From: Leptodontidium sp. MPI-SDFR-AT-0119
Lineage: Eukaryota > Ascomycota > Leotiomycetes > Helotiales > Leptodontidiaceae
Direction: 5' to 3'
Length of the DNA: 64,000 nucleotides
NCBI GenBank assembly: GCA_020726505.1
Contig: JAHLEZ010000027.1
Span: 434,001-498,000 of the forward strand
Below, in pieces: positions 54,331-64,000 of the stretch. Position 1 is the stretch's first letter. Each line of letters begins with the position of its first letter. Below the pieces are notes generated by a model, which saw nothing but the letters and a program-made list of their open reading frames with translations, did not search any database and was not told where the DNA came from. Position numbers and translations under genes: made by a program.

Positions 54331-56231
54331 CTCGAGATTCGGATTCAGATCCAGATCGAACGAGCAATCAATGCCCGAATCACTGTGTGAGAGATGGATA
54401 GTCTCCCCCCTTCTCTCTTCCTTTTCCTTTTCCTGTTTGAAGCCAGGCGAAGCATGCGTTGAAGAAGACGTTGTCTCGATGGTCTTGGTGCTTGTATTGA
54501 TGAGGTAGAGGTGGCTCGAGCGCCAATCAACGCCAACTCAAAGAAGCATGGCACTGTCGCTTGGAGAACGCGCAAACCATTGATTGGCCTCCATGGTGGA
54601 AGAGTAAACAAAGGATGCAAAGACGCCGGTGAAACCAGACAAGACAAGACGAAACAGCTGATTTTTCGAAAGGACTTGACGAGGGGGATAATGCTTTAGC
54701 GCCAGACGAAGGGGTGCACGGTCCAGTCCTCGAGCAAACGACACTGGTGCATGACACCCCTGGGTATACGCCGAAGTGAAAGCGTGTGAGGCGAGGCGAG
54801 GCTAAGCTAGGCTAGGCTGAGTTGCGTCATTTCCTCTCCGCTGAGCTACTTTCTGCTGTTTCTTTTGCTGCCTTTGCGGTGCAGAGGGCTAATCTAAAGA
54901 TCTATAGGCTTGGACCTCAACAAATGTGCTGGCTGGCTTGCTAGTGAAGAGTTACTTCTACTTGATCGCCTCTATGACAGGTCATTTGATGAGAGTTGCC
55001 AGACCGCTTCCAAGACCATTAGTGGGTGGGTTTTACATATCACAACAACGCCCACAACAACTACTTGAAATCGGAGAACCTTCCTCGTGGTCTCGGAATT
55101 TAAAATTCGTAGCTTCACTCCAAAACACTAACGATAGAATTTTGGTTCGCAAAACGGAGAGCTCGGTAATATACGCCTGCTTCTAAGATATGTTCAGCTT
55201 GATCTCCTCCCAGTCGTGTCCACTGAGATCATACCAAACCAATACTCAAAGTAGCAGTGGTTCCTCAATACCGAACCACAACCTATCCTGATCCAACCCC
55301 TCCCTCTTATACACCGTCCACTAATATTACTAATTGGTGAGCAGTGCTATTACCTGACTTCGGGCCATTAGCTGTATAACTCCCCTAGTACTTGTAGTCC
55401 AGTTTGCTTAGGCATTATCGTGACGATAGATAAGATGGCTTGGCTACTCAAAATTCGATAAGAGGAGTTAAATAGCACAGAGTTGCAATGTATAGAAGTG
55501 GGCGAGACGCTTGCCTACCTACTTACCCACATCCCATAAAAGGGTAGAGTCTCATTAGGATACCCTCTGAACATCGACTCCACCAGTCAGTCACGTAGCA
55601 GGCGGGACTCCGACATAACACCCACGCATTGAGAACGCTTCCAAACGCCATCCAATCCGCCAGTGTATTCTGGGTCCCTTTTCTTTACTTTCGTTATACC
55701 GATTTGCAGAAGACCGGCACTTGGCGAGATTCCACACTCCCCCACCAATCGCGCCCCTATTTCAACCCGATACAATCACCAAGCATGGCCAACTGGGCCT
55801 AGGGTTCCTCACCTTCACCGGCCTAGCTCGAGCCACAGATCCCAAAACCAAAGAGAAAGGTCCGTAGCCATATTCAACATGTTCGGTAATAGCGTCTAGG
55901 ACATGGAAAATTAAGGGGTAAAAAGAACAATATTATTCTTGTGTAAATAATGATATTCAAGTAATCAACGGAATTACGTGAATACGGAGGACGGGTAAAA
56001 ACAGGGGTTGCAGGACATAGGGAGTAATTGAGAGTACTCGACGCTAGTCACTTTGGGACTAGCCCATGGCAAGAGCTCCTTATATAGAGCTCTTATCGAC
56101 ACCCTAAAGTAGCTCTTTAGACTTAAACAAATACATAGAATATAACTAAGGCTTTACATTGTGTACTCTAGTCTTAAATTATTATATTATAGTTGTTACT
56201 TATTGCGGGAGTTTTAGGTAACGGAGTGTAA
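54331..56231. other. Intergenic, upstream of the peptidase gene
   Basis: Short ORFs only. The right part (55900-56200) is mildly AT-rich. No gene supported. Confidence 0.4.
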
Positions 56232-57454
56232 TCAACAATTCTAGACATTACTGGACTTTCCGAATCCAATGCCGGGCCCTTACGAAGCCTGAGTGGTTCA
56301 ACGTTGGCTTCGGCAGTCGTACCACATCCGAGTAGCTTAGGAGCCGGTTGCTCCAATCCATTTGCACGGTACCCTATTGAGATAGATGTAAGAACTCATA
56401 AGATGTTTGATCATTGTAAGTTCCTATCCGCGAGAAATCCAAAGCAAATGCTGATCAGGGCTAAAGTATATAGAAAGACTTACCTAATGTTTGAAACCTT
56501 GAGCAGAATTGAGTTTTTTTTTTGGGATTATCCGAAACGAAGTAGCATTTCATCAAATTCTCTACATCTCATCGGCACACATGGCCAGATTGCGTGATGA
56601 ATCTGAAAGTACAGAAGCTACTACTCTGTCCACTGAGGTTATCGGGTGTATCAATAAGCGAATCGTTGACCCGGTTTTATACATCAGCGATAACACCTTG
56701 GTCGAAATCATTGATTTTTCTTGTCACGTAGTTTGTGATTTCTAAACAAGCTAAGATGACTGGATAAGCTACATGACTGACCACGAATAGGCCATGTTCA
56801 ATGATGCGTCGGGCACTTTGACACACTTCAAGGATCTTGACGAGATCATTCGGCGGAAGGGGGGTCTCCAGGTGTTGAGTTCGAACCCGGTGTTGCGGAC
56901 AGTTGTCTTTTGGTAAGTTCAGTTCGGTTTTTCAGAGTCAACCTTGTCCAACCGACGTTCAAGTAACCTTCTTTTGGGCGAGGGTCGACGTCAACACCGC
57001 ATTTCTTCACGCTTGTGTGCCACGTTTCCCTGTACCCAGCGACATCCTACCTCAAGTCAATAGCGTACCGTTAATTTAAACATTAGAAACTTCGCTCTTA
57101 GATGCATGTGTTACGAACGAAATGACGTCTGCTATCAAAGACTTGATCATCTTGAATCAATTCATAAATAGCGAGCTAGTGGCCAGAGATTTGTGGGACG
57201 ATGGTGTCTTCGCCGGACTGTATGTCGTACCCCTCGTGAACAAGCTTCTCTCCATCCGCCATGACATCAGCGAGAGTAATACCACACTTGCGAGACAAGA
57301 GGCTTGTAGACTTGGAACATTACTATATCCCGCCGGTATTCGGCAGAGATTTGGAGTTAACCTTCTTGCGGAAATTTATATCCCGGAGCTCAAGGAAGCA
57401 ATACCATTCCAGGTCGGCTTAAACTTTGGACAAGATGATCCGGTTATGCTTTAG
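56232..57454 (+). pseudogene. Fungal-specific transcription factor domain, no zinc cluster visible
   Basis: The frame opens after a TAA at 56229, with no convincing ATG. Segments in order: NPFARYPIEIDVRTHKMFDH; an apparent intron starting GTAAGTTCC at about 56417; AFHQILYISSAHMARLRDES; an intron starting GTAGTTTG at about 56729 and ending AATAG; AMFNDASGTLTHFKDLDEI; an intron starting GTAAGTTC near 56914; then DVNTAFLHACVPRF and a final ORF 57122-57454 with EACRLGTLLYPAGIRQRFGV. This order matches the regulatory domain of Zn2Cys6 transcription factors. The DNA-binding Cys6 N-terminus is not upstream, where the DNA is AT-rich. It is either 5' truncated or one of the fungal proteins that keep only the regulatory half. 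Exon borders are approximate. Confidence 0.5.
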
Positions 57455-57740
57455 GTACTAGTTATTGGTAATTTGAAGTCAATGACGTACAAACACCATA
57501 GATAGTTTATCACGGCGGTGGCAGAAATGATTACTAATTTGCAGCACTGTACTTGGGACGGTGTAACGGTCATTTTTAGGAGAATCTTATGGGTGGATGG
57601 GATCCTTGAGGACGAATGCCATATATTCCGCACGGAGTTCACCTCAAAGCTATGGAACTCTCACAGGTATTGGTTTCAGTAAATGATTTAATTCTAGTAG
57701 AAATAGCCGACCAAATCCCGATTCTCGCCTAGCACACATC
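57455..57740. other. Intergenic between convergent genes
   Basis: No coding signal; holds the 3' ends of the transcription-factor-like gene and the reductase gene. Confidence 0.4.
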
Positions 57741-58721
57741 TCAGTTTCCGCCAAGTTTAACGACCAACTTCCCACCGGCGCGGCCCTCCTCCATGACCTT
57801 GTGTGCCTCCGCAATCTCCTCAAATTGAAATATCTGAGAGGGTTTGGCATTGAAACGACCTGCCGCCACATCCTCCGCGATCTTCTGCAACGGCACATCC
57901 GAAAGCGGAAATCCAGGAGTCCCAAAATGAAAACTCCCAAAAAAGTTGAAGTGCACCCCACTTGGCATCTGCAGGAAAGGATTGAACTCCGCTATTGGAG
58001 CAAGGCCACCAAGCCAGCCGGCCTGGCATACACGACCTCCGCGCTGCACAATGAACAACGAATCGAGTAGGACGCTGTTGCCGATGAGATTTAGCACCGA
58101 ATCAATGGCAAGTTCCTTTGGGAGCATCTCTGCTAGCTTAGGTGATTCGAGCTCCACGCGCTGAACACCCAGTTCGAGAAGCATCTTGGCTCGGTCCGGG
58201 TTGCGTGTTGTTGCAATGACCTTCGCGCCAGCATTGACAGCGAGATTGATGGCGGCTTGTCCAAACGCAGAGGTGCCTCCCCTCACGAGAAGTGTTTGGC
58301 CATTGGTCAGTTCCAGGTTTCGGAAGAGACAAGTCCAAGCCGTAGCGTAAGATTCTGGGAGAGCGGCGAGCTCCTCCCAGCTCAAGCTGGACTCGATGGA
58401 TGCGACGTTGCTGGCTGGTACCCGAGTGTACTCAGCATAGCTTCCGGGTATGGTTCGGCCTAAACCTCCCATGAGTGCTGCGACTTTGGCGCCGACTGCG
58501 AACTCGCCGCCAGGACAGGAGTGCACAATGCCTACGCATTCGATGCCACTCACTTCGTGGATCTCTGGCCATTGTCCGTGCCGCATGTGCATCTCAGCAT
58601 GATTGATGCCGAACGCTTTGATCTCGATGACAACGTGCCCAGGGAGAGGTTCGGGGATGGGAAAGTCTTTGAAGATATAGGTGGAGGGTTGTCCAGGGTT
58701 GGAAAGGACAATGGACTTCAT
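57741..58721 (-). CDS. Zinc-free MDR quinone oxidoreductase / alcohol dehydrogenase-like
   Basis: Intronless, 326 residues, complete. The GroES-like half contains GHVVIEIKAFGINHAEMHMR and GIECVGIVHSCPGGEFAVG. The NADPH Rossmann half contains LLVRGGTSAFGQAAINLAV, then VIATTRNPDRAKMLLELG, then GGRVCQAGWLGG. The end reads EAHKVMEEGRAGGKLVVKL. Cysteine ligands of the zinc dehydrogenases are absent, so this is the quinone-oxidoreductase type that reduces quinones or enones with NADPH. Normal length and no damage. Single copy and unclustered as far as the window shows. Confidence 0.9.
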   Translation of the reverse strand: MKSIVLSNPGQPSTYIFKDFPIPEPLPGHVVIEIKAFGINHAEMHMRHGQWPEIHEVSGIECVGIVHSCPGGEFAVGAKVAALMGGLGRTIPGSYAEYTRVPASNVASIESSLSWEELAALPESYATAWTCLFRNLELTNGQTLLVRGGTSAFGQAAINLAVNAGAKVIATTRNPDRAKMLLELGVQRVELESPKLAEMLPKELAIDSVLNLIGNSVLLDSLFIVQRGGRVCQAGWLGGLAPIAEFNPFLQMPSGVHFNFFGSFHFGTPGFPLSDVPLQKIAEDVAAGRFNAKPSQIFQFEEIAEAHKVMEEGRAGGKLVVKLGGN

Positions 58722-59516
58722 TTTGGGATTATGCTATTGTGCAGCGCAGGCCTTGGCTTGTTGAGATTTTTGAATGAGGCTCGAGGTAGAATAGATAACA
58801 GGCTGTGTAGCTAGCTTGATCACTGAGTGTTGCGTTAGTTGCTAAGGCGCGAAGCAGATTAGGACATTTATATGTATCCCACGAGGCTACGGACGGTCCC
58901 CAGTTGCCTCAAACGGGATGAGATTACAAATGAAAGCCACCGACGCCCTTGAGGAATCCGTAATGGCTAACGACCATGACTTCCATCATCGTGCACTTCT
59001 CGATCCACTGCTCATTTGTCAAGTAGACAGTGAGAGAAATATTCCTCGCGATCAATTCAATATCATCCGAGTTGAGCCAAGAAACGGCGTGGCGAACTAG
59101 CGGGAGCCATGCACGAACAAGGGTGCAGGAGCTCCAAATCAGGTATAGCGAAAGAGGGGAACAACGCCATGTCAGCCAAAAGCTTAATCCTTCGTCTATC
59201 AAAAGTGCCGTGAAATCCGGGGACCAAAGGGTGGCGGTGAAATACGAAAATTACTAAGCCGGCAACATCTGGCGTGGACTCGTGGTCCAGTCCGTGTGGC
59301 TGCATATGCTATACTTGAACCGGGCCTTACTCCGTAAATATCGCTAGTTCAAGCATTGATTTGAGAAGAACATCTCGGGGGTCAAGCTCCTCGTAGGCTG
59401 TCGGCTATGCCTGAGCAGGGGAGCACACGCTCCTTTTTTGGCCTAGCTAGTTTCATTACCCTTTCCCACGAGTTCTCATCTTCCACCTTACCACATCGAC
59501 ATTACCACCCACCCTC
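58722..59516. other. Intergenic
   Basis: Upstream region of the reductase plus unremarkable DNA. ORFs at 58918-59305 on both strands have no motif. Confidence 0.4.
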
Positions 59517-59905
59517 TTAGATTATCAACGTCCCATTAAGATGTAAAATCCGACTACTACCCCCCACATAGATGTAATACTTGCCACGCTGCAGCTTCCA
59601 ATGCTGCGCTACCACATCCCAGAGATCTTCTACGCCACCGTCTCTAATCGGGCCTGTAGGATAGGTGGTATGAGAGGCGCCGCTGCGCGCCCGGACTCTT
59701 AGGTTTGAGTAGCCAAAGGTGGTATAGGAGAGTCCGAGCCGAATTCATAGCAAGGCGTGAAATTCTGAGCGTCAAATGCACGATAGTCGATATAGATGCC
59801 TTCGGTGAAGTTATCTTGTGGGAACAGGGTGTAAGGCGCCGCAGGGAGAGTTTGGCTGAGAAGGGTTCCGAAGGCGCTCTCGTTCATTGGAACGCTGTAA
59901 GGTAG
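59517..59905 (-). pseudogene. GH3 beta-glucosidase C-terminal remnant
   Basis: The minus strand reads KLPYSVPMNESAFGTLLS, then FPQDNFTEGIYIDYRAFDAQ and PCYEFG, the conserved run into the C-terminal fibronectin-III-like part of fungal GH3 beta-glucosidases. One base out of frame, GLSYTTFGYSNLRVRA follows, and the reading then continues through a plausible C-terminus to TAA at 59517. So only the last ~125 codons survive, with one frameshift. The catalytic (beta/alpha)8 and alpha/beta domains are missing. Its 5' boundary is fused to the toxin-complex-like remnant. Confidence 0.65.
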
Positions 59906-61680
59906 TTTTACTAAGCTGTATTGTGGAGTTTATGATCTGTGAGCCGTAACGTGCAGTTCACATTTGCGTAGTATGGCTCCAAGAGTTGAGTACGAGATCG
60001 GATTGTAAGAGCGACAGACTTTAGCCTCCGACTATAGTGTCCAGGGAAGTCCAGTGTGGGAAGCGCAATGGGGTTGATGGGACGAAGAGATACATGTTTG
60101 GTCACGTCAAAGTCGTGCCCTCGAGTCTCGTAATAAGCTGCCTCAAGATTCTTTAAGCTAAGGAAGATGCGTTCCCCAGACAATAAACCATCACTGCTCG
60201 GTTGCCAACAGCCGAATTTGATAAAGGGGGGAGGGTCGGTTGCATCTGGAAGACCGCGTTCGTATCGGAAGGTCATCTCAGCTTTTCTCGCCAATTCGTA
60301 AGTCGCAGTGTAGGTATTGTAAGAAAGACCCGAGACTTGCTGCTCAGCCCAGGTATAGAGCTCAATATTTGTGTACTTCGATGTGAGGAAGTCCTGCACT
60401 TCCTAAGCATGATCGGTCATCTGTTATTAAGCGGCGACGTCGGCTTAATTAACTACAACGCGGACTTAGTAAACGACAATCGGCTTGTCTATTCTCTTGA
60501 TATCATACCCTGTACTATTGGCTTCTTTGATACGTTGCTGTGTCTGCTTTACGAAATTTTGGACCCGGCTCACATTCGAAGACTAGTGAGCCAGCTAATC
60601 GGAGACTATGTTGTACGCTTTAGCCACGCCTTGTAATCCCTTGGTGATATTTGGTGGCCCCCAACACGCGGCCACTCCACAGCCCAATGGACTTGCGTGA
60701 GCATTGAGGACAGGGAGGATATGCAGTTCGGGGGCAGTTGTTTCGACGATGGATTATTAGTTTCCAGTCCAAGCAAGGACTTTACCGCCTTCTCGATCTC
60801 GTCTTTCTCCGACGCAACGAGCTTCAGTCCACTTTCAACGACAGGAGCTTCAATCTAATCTGCAAGTTCTTTGAAGTCTGACTCGACATCGCCGATGCTT
60901 GGGATCGAACCCAGATCCTCCCCGAGAAGTTTGACATTGTGAGTCATCTGGTATTCAGGCAGCTTGCGTCTCTGCTGAAGATGCTCAACCGCTTTCAGGG
61001 ATTCATCGACGGCCAACTTCTTCTGCTCAACAACCATACTCTTGATTACCCCATCGTGTCGTTGTTTCAATTCCATCAAGGCCTCCGTGTCTTTCCTTTC
61101 CTTCGCTAACACAATGGCCGAACCGAGTGCCTTCAAGTGATTGCACATGTCCAGGGCTTTTCGCAGCAGATCTTTGAATTTGTAATTGGGGAGAGGCGAA
61201 TTGAGGACGTTGAGGACACTTGCTAGGCTAAGCCCTGCCGCAGTAGCTGCCACCAATAGGCCAGGGTCGGTGGGAGGCTCATAGAGAGGCAGTTGCCTCA
61301 CGACACCTTTGATATCTTGGCAGCGTCTGATCTTGAAGAGGCGGTCATCGATAGTAGCGCCTACGGCTAACAAATCGGGGTTATCGGGGATGCAGAAGTA
61401 GCTGGTGGCCGCGAATCCGAAGATGTTTGCAAGCCCGACAGCACCATTTGTCACTCCCGTCGAAGTCGCGATCTGATTGATGCTGAACGGGAAAAGAACC
61501 TCCACCTGAACCATCGCATTACCGAAGGCATCCCATTGATTTAAGAGTGACTTGTATGTTTGCAACTTCTATTTTCCCCGCTTGGGAATTTTCTGTGCTG
61601 CCGGGTCATAAATGTGAGAAGCCAGGACATAACATTGGATGGCCATCGGAATGAACTCCAGGGACATCAAATTGTCTCAA
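59906..61680 (-). pseudogene. Insecticidal toxin complex A (TcA/TcdA)-like remnant
   Basis: The minus strand carries the C-terminal half of a homologue of the Tc-toxin A subunit, a pore-forming pentamer component known from Photorhabdus and found in some fungal genomes. An open piece of 236 codons lies at 60855-61565, preceded by about 35 related codons ending in a TAA near 61570. The next 450 bases are related sequence broken by stops and frame changes, and a final open piece of 162 codons (60399-59911) ends at the C-terminal beta-rich region. The N-terminal half, including any receptor-binding part, is absent. At least three breaks make it inactive. In the source family the TcB and TcC partners are needed for toxicity; none is seen here. 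Horizontal transfer is plausible but unproven. Confidence 0.6.
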
Positions 61681-61803
61681 CCCATTAGAACACAACACAA
61701 TAAAACATAATCAATACCAAAAGTTTTGGTACTTGACGAGAACAGGCTTGCGGGAACTGGACGGAGGAGCGCCGGGCCGATGGTACGCCGCTGATAAAGT
61801 ACC
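61681..61803. other. Junction region
   Basis: Where the toxin-A-like similarity ends; nothing supported. Confidence 0.3.
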
Positions 61804-62349
61804 ATGGTGCTGGTTTATGTTTCTATGAAGTACATGTTAACTTTGCTATCTCCGGGGGTAGAGATACGGCAGCAGGGAGAGCTTGCAGGGTGGCCAGCCG
61901 TGGGTGATCAGCAGAACCAGGTAGAGGTAGACGACACGAACGATCTTACGAACAAGGAGGCTACCGAAGCTCTACCAGCCACGCAACTGGAGATCGACAA
62001 GCACCGTTTCCAACCGCGTGGGATACGCACCCAGCAGCTTCCTAGACGCCAAACAAAGACAATCCAGTACCGAGTCAAATGGGGCGAACGTCCAAATACG
62101 TCTGATTCTTGGGTCAATGAAGACGATGTACAGATATCAATGCCACCGCTACCTTGCGAGCGATTCTTTCAAAACTCGGTCCCACAGGTAAAAAGGGACT
62201 CGGCAATGGCAAGATTTTCGAGTACCTGGTCGATGAGCTCTCCACCTGGATCGCTAAAGATCAACTGCGAATCTCACTCAGTCCTATGTTACTTGCTGAG
62301 CTTAGAGGTAACTAGTAGCGTCATGAGCGTCTTGTTTTGGAAATCTTGA
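61804..62349 (+). CDS. Hypothetical, possibly chromo-like
   Basis: 181-codon ORF. The part IQYRVKWGERPNTSDSWVN followed by EDDVQ has the spacing of a chromodomain strand-strand-helix start (YxVKW...SWVxxxD), as found in fungal chromo proteins and retrotransposon integrase tails. The first 30 residues look non-coding and the C-terminal third is Ser-rich without motif. A GTAAAAAGG after CCACAG (about 62188) could be an intron donor. It may be a transposon-derived fragment. Low confidence. Confidence 0.3.
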   Translation: MVLVYVSMKYMLTLLSPGVEIRQQGELAGWPAVGDQQNQVEVDDTNDLTNKEATEALPATQLEIDKHRFQPRGIRTQQLPRRQTKTIQYRVKWGERPNTSDSWVNEDDVQISMPPLPCERFFQNSVPQVKRDSAMARFSSTWSMSSPPGSLKINCESHSVLCYLLSLEVTSSVMSVLFWKS

Positions 62350-62616
62350 GTAACAATTGGCTAACGGAACAAAATTTAAACAGCGTCTTCCCCTAATCCC
62401 TTGAGCCGAGTGCCAGTCTGAGATCCATCCCAAGCATCCAGCAACTCCGATCAACGATAAGCACGACGATACTCTCACTGCTCCACCAGGCCCGTCACGA
62501 AGCGGCGACCCTGATACAAGGAAACGGGGAGAGAAGCGGAGGCACCAAAGGACATGTGTACCGAGAACAAAAGAAGCAAAGCAAAAAGTAGATCCTGCAG
62601 AGCAGCGGATAGTGTA
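62350..62616. other. Intergenic between convergent ORFs
   Basis: No feature supported. Confidence 0.3.
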
Positions 62617-63480
62617 TTATAGTAGAAAAATCCCAAGCCCAGCTATGCTGGCAGCCGCACTAAGAAGCGTAGACCCCAACTGTGCTCTAACTGCTATATT
62701 TGTCGCCTTCGGGCTATTATTTATAATGCTTGAACCCATCGTCGATGTACTAGTAGCACTGCTTGATAGCGGACCTCCTGTCGCCGAAGAAGTTAGAGTG
62801 CCTAAGGTTGTGGCCAACGCGGCTGAGATGCTGCTCGCCTGTACCGTATCGATTTTCGCGCCACATGGATTGGCAGTGCCTGGTGTGCCGCCCAGTTGCG
62901 GACATCCCGTCCAATTGGCCACAATGCCAAACTGCCCTGCCAAAGTCGAACAATTTCTCGTGAAAACCGGAGAAGCACCGCCATCCTTCACAGTAAAGCT
63001 CATGGAGCCCTGAATCGGAAGCGCGGATCGGATTGTAAGGAATTCACCGTCAGCAGTAGGAGTACAGGTGCTTGCTATGGAGTACGACCAGCCGAGCGCC
63101 CATTTCCCGGCTGGCACCTTAGTGTTAGCTATAGAGTCGCCAGGCCATTCGGTGGAGTTCACGATGATAAATGGGTCGGAGGTCGGGAGCAGGTTGTACG
63201 GGCGCAAGTTGTTCGGGAGCAAGTATATGGTGCCGCTCGGAAAGGTTTCGGGGCCAGAATATCCGTCAACTACGCCGGTGATGTTCCACGTGAATTCGAA
63301 GCCAAAAGCCCAGGCTGCGGCAGCATTTTGGATGACGAAGATGACTGGGAAAGGGTCGATGGGGGCATAGGTTTCGTTGAGCGGGAACACAAGATCGAGC
63401 TCAACCGTGGTGGGAAGGGTTATCGAGTCTGCGGCGGCCCAGGTCACCCAAGAGAAGAGGAAGAGCAGGAGAACAAACAT
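62617..63480 (-). CDS. DUF7136-like secreted GPI-anchored protein
   Basis: Intronless, 287 residues. The signal peptide is MFVLLLFLFSWVTWAAADS. A domain of about residues 25-210 begins VELDLVFPLNETYAP and matches the start typical of the fungal DUF7136 family; it has paired cysteines (CTP, NCSTL, TGCPQ, NPCGAK) and several NxT/NxS sites. A Ser/Thr/Ala-rich linker follows, and the protein ends in a hydrophobic helix (LLSAAASIAGLGIFLL) typical of GPI attachment. Extracellular or cell-wall role; molecular function unknown. Complete and undamaged. Confidence 0.8.
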   Translation of the reverse strand: MFVLLLFLFSWVTWAAADSITLPTTVELDLVFPLNETYAPIDPFPVIFVIQNAAAAWAFGFEFTWNITGVVDGYSGPETFPSGTIYLLPNNLRPYNLLPTSDPFIIVNSTEWPGDSIANTKVPAGKWALGWSYSIASTCTPTADGEFLTIRSALPIQGSMSFTVKDGGASPVFTRNCSTLAGQFGIVANWTGCPQLGGTPGTANPCGAKIDTVQASSISAALATTLGTLTSSATGGPLSSSATSTSTMGSSIINNSPKATNIAVRAQLGSTLLSAAASIAGLGIFLL

Positions 63481-64000
63481 AATCAGTCCCCTGCAGGTTT
63501 AAGGTCAAAAGGTTGGATTTCGCGTTGCTCGAGGCGCTTTAGTGAGTGAACTTTTGCAGGTAGACCGGAAGGTTGAAGGGCAACTAACTCTTGGCGTTTG
63601 AGTTCCTTATTTATATAGCTTAACTTAAGGTTTCGGAGCTTATTACCTATTGCGCTGTTACTACCGCTGCACCCCGCTTAAGATAGAGGAACATCAAAGT
63701 CCCACTGTTCAAACTCTATCTATTCAAGACAGCACTTATAAAATTTAGAATGAACTTTGCACACTTGTCGCGCAGAAGGTGATCTATAATTACGCAAGAG
63801 GACTTAAAGCGGCTTTCATTTTATAGGAAGGCAGCAGCAATGTTGAGTATAAACTCGGAAGAATCGCTTGCAAGGCTGCACCGCGGTGGCTGCGCAGCGG
63901 ATAAGCATCGGCCTAACTTTCCTCCAATTCTCAAACAGTCTAATTCATTAACTTAAGTTACTACAAGTTCAATCATCTACAGCACGGACGAGGAATCACC
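63481..64000. other. Upstream region of the DUF7136-like gene
   Basis: About 520 bp to the window end. TTATATA near 63612 (plus strand) is a possible core-promoter string on the wrong side of a precise assignment. No other gene is visible. Confidence 0.35.

Noticed and set aside
54345..54757. Overlapping small minus ORFs upstream of the peptidase
   Set aside because: Ser/Arg-rich composition, mutually overlapping, no motif; probably the promoter and 5' UTR region.
56885..56910. GTTCGAACC string resembling a tRNA T-loop
   Set aside because: The bases either side do not form a T-stem and no acceptor or anticodon arm can be drawn.
62896..63549. 217-codon plus ORF
   Set aside because: Antisense of the DUF7136-like gene, which has a signal peptide, conserved start and GPI signal on the minus strand.

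Overview
The window looks like a gene-poor, transposon-rich stretch of a filamentous ascomycete genome. The evidence is short introns (43-156 nt) with GTAAGT/GTATGT donors, CTAAC-type branch sites and NAG acceptors; a STAND NTPase with a fungal N-terminal domain; a DUF7136-like secreted protein; a Tad-type LINE; and blocks of AT-rich DNA that look RIP-mutated (transposon frames full of TAA/TAG). The gene content would fit Leotiomycetes, but that placement is inference only. No rRNA, tRNA or CRISPR array was found.

Layout. 1-6.6 kb: RIP-degraded DNA ending in a Ty3/gypsy pol relic with a 3' LTR. 6.9-10.1 kb: an intact STAND/NACHT gene on the minus strand. 10.5-12.0 kb: a Tc1-like relic in AT-rich DNA that ends inside a decayed TPR-like gene (to 13.1 kb). 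13.2-16.8 kb: gene remnants, including a broken methyltransferase gene with two clean introns. 17.5-22.8 kb: a complete, recent Ty1/copia element (171-bp LTRs with three mismatches, CAAGG target duplication, 1489-residue polyprotein). 23.3-31.3 kb: an AzgA-type purine permease gene split in its last exon by a complete 5978-bp LINE with a 16-bp target duplication. 31.5-35 kb: ankyrin remnants, AT-rich DNA and a 157-bp MITE. 35.5-36.8 kb: a secreted alpha/beta-hydrolase gene with one frameshift. 37.7-38.8 kb: an NmrA-like reductase relic. 39.5-42.0 kb: an intact eight-exon secreted GMC oxidoreductase. 43.4-45.9 kb: a gene tail and RIP-type DNA. 45.9-54.3 kb: a trypsin-like serine peptidase gene whose third exon is split by two back-to-back Tc1/mariner-like transposons. 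56.2-63.5 kb: a transcription-factor-domain gene, an intact quinone oxidoreductase, a GH3 glucosidase tail abutting a decayed Tc-toxin A-like gene, a possible chromo-like ORF and a DUF7136-like GPI protein.

The most unusual object is the transposon pair at 46335-53092. Each element has its own terminal inverted repeats and a diverged DDE transposase, yet both carry, convergent to the transposase, a second large ORF (632 codons in the first element). These second ORFs are homologous to each other at the N-terminus, in the middle and at the C-terminus. I do not recognise the family. The elements share one TA, giving TA-E1-TA-E2-TA, and the host exon reads through in frame once they are removed.

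Two transposon cohorts are visible: heavily mutated ones (gypsy, Tc1/mariner, 11-12 kb, 32-34 kb, 44-45 kb) and pristine ones (copia, LINE). The genes work largely independently (surveillance, purine uptake, secreted redox and hydrolytic enzymes). No clear biosynthetic cluster or operon-like unit is seen.
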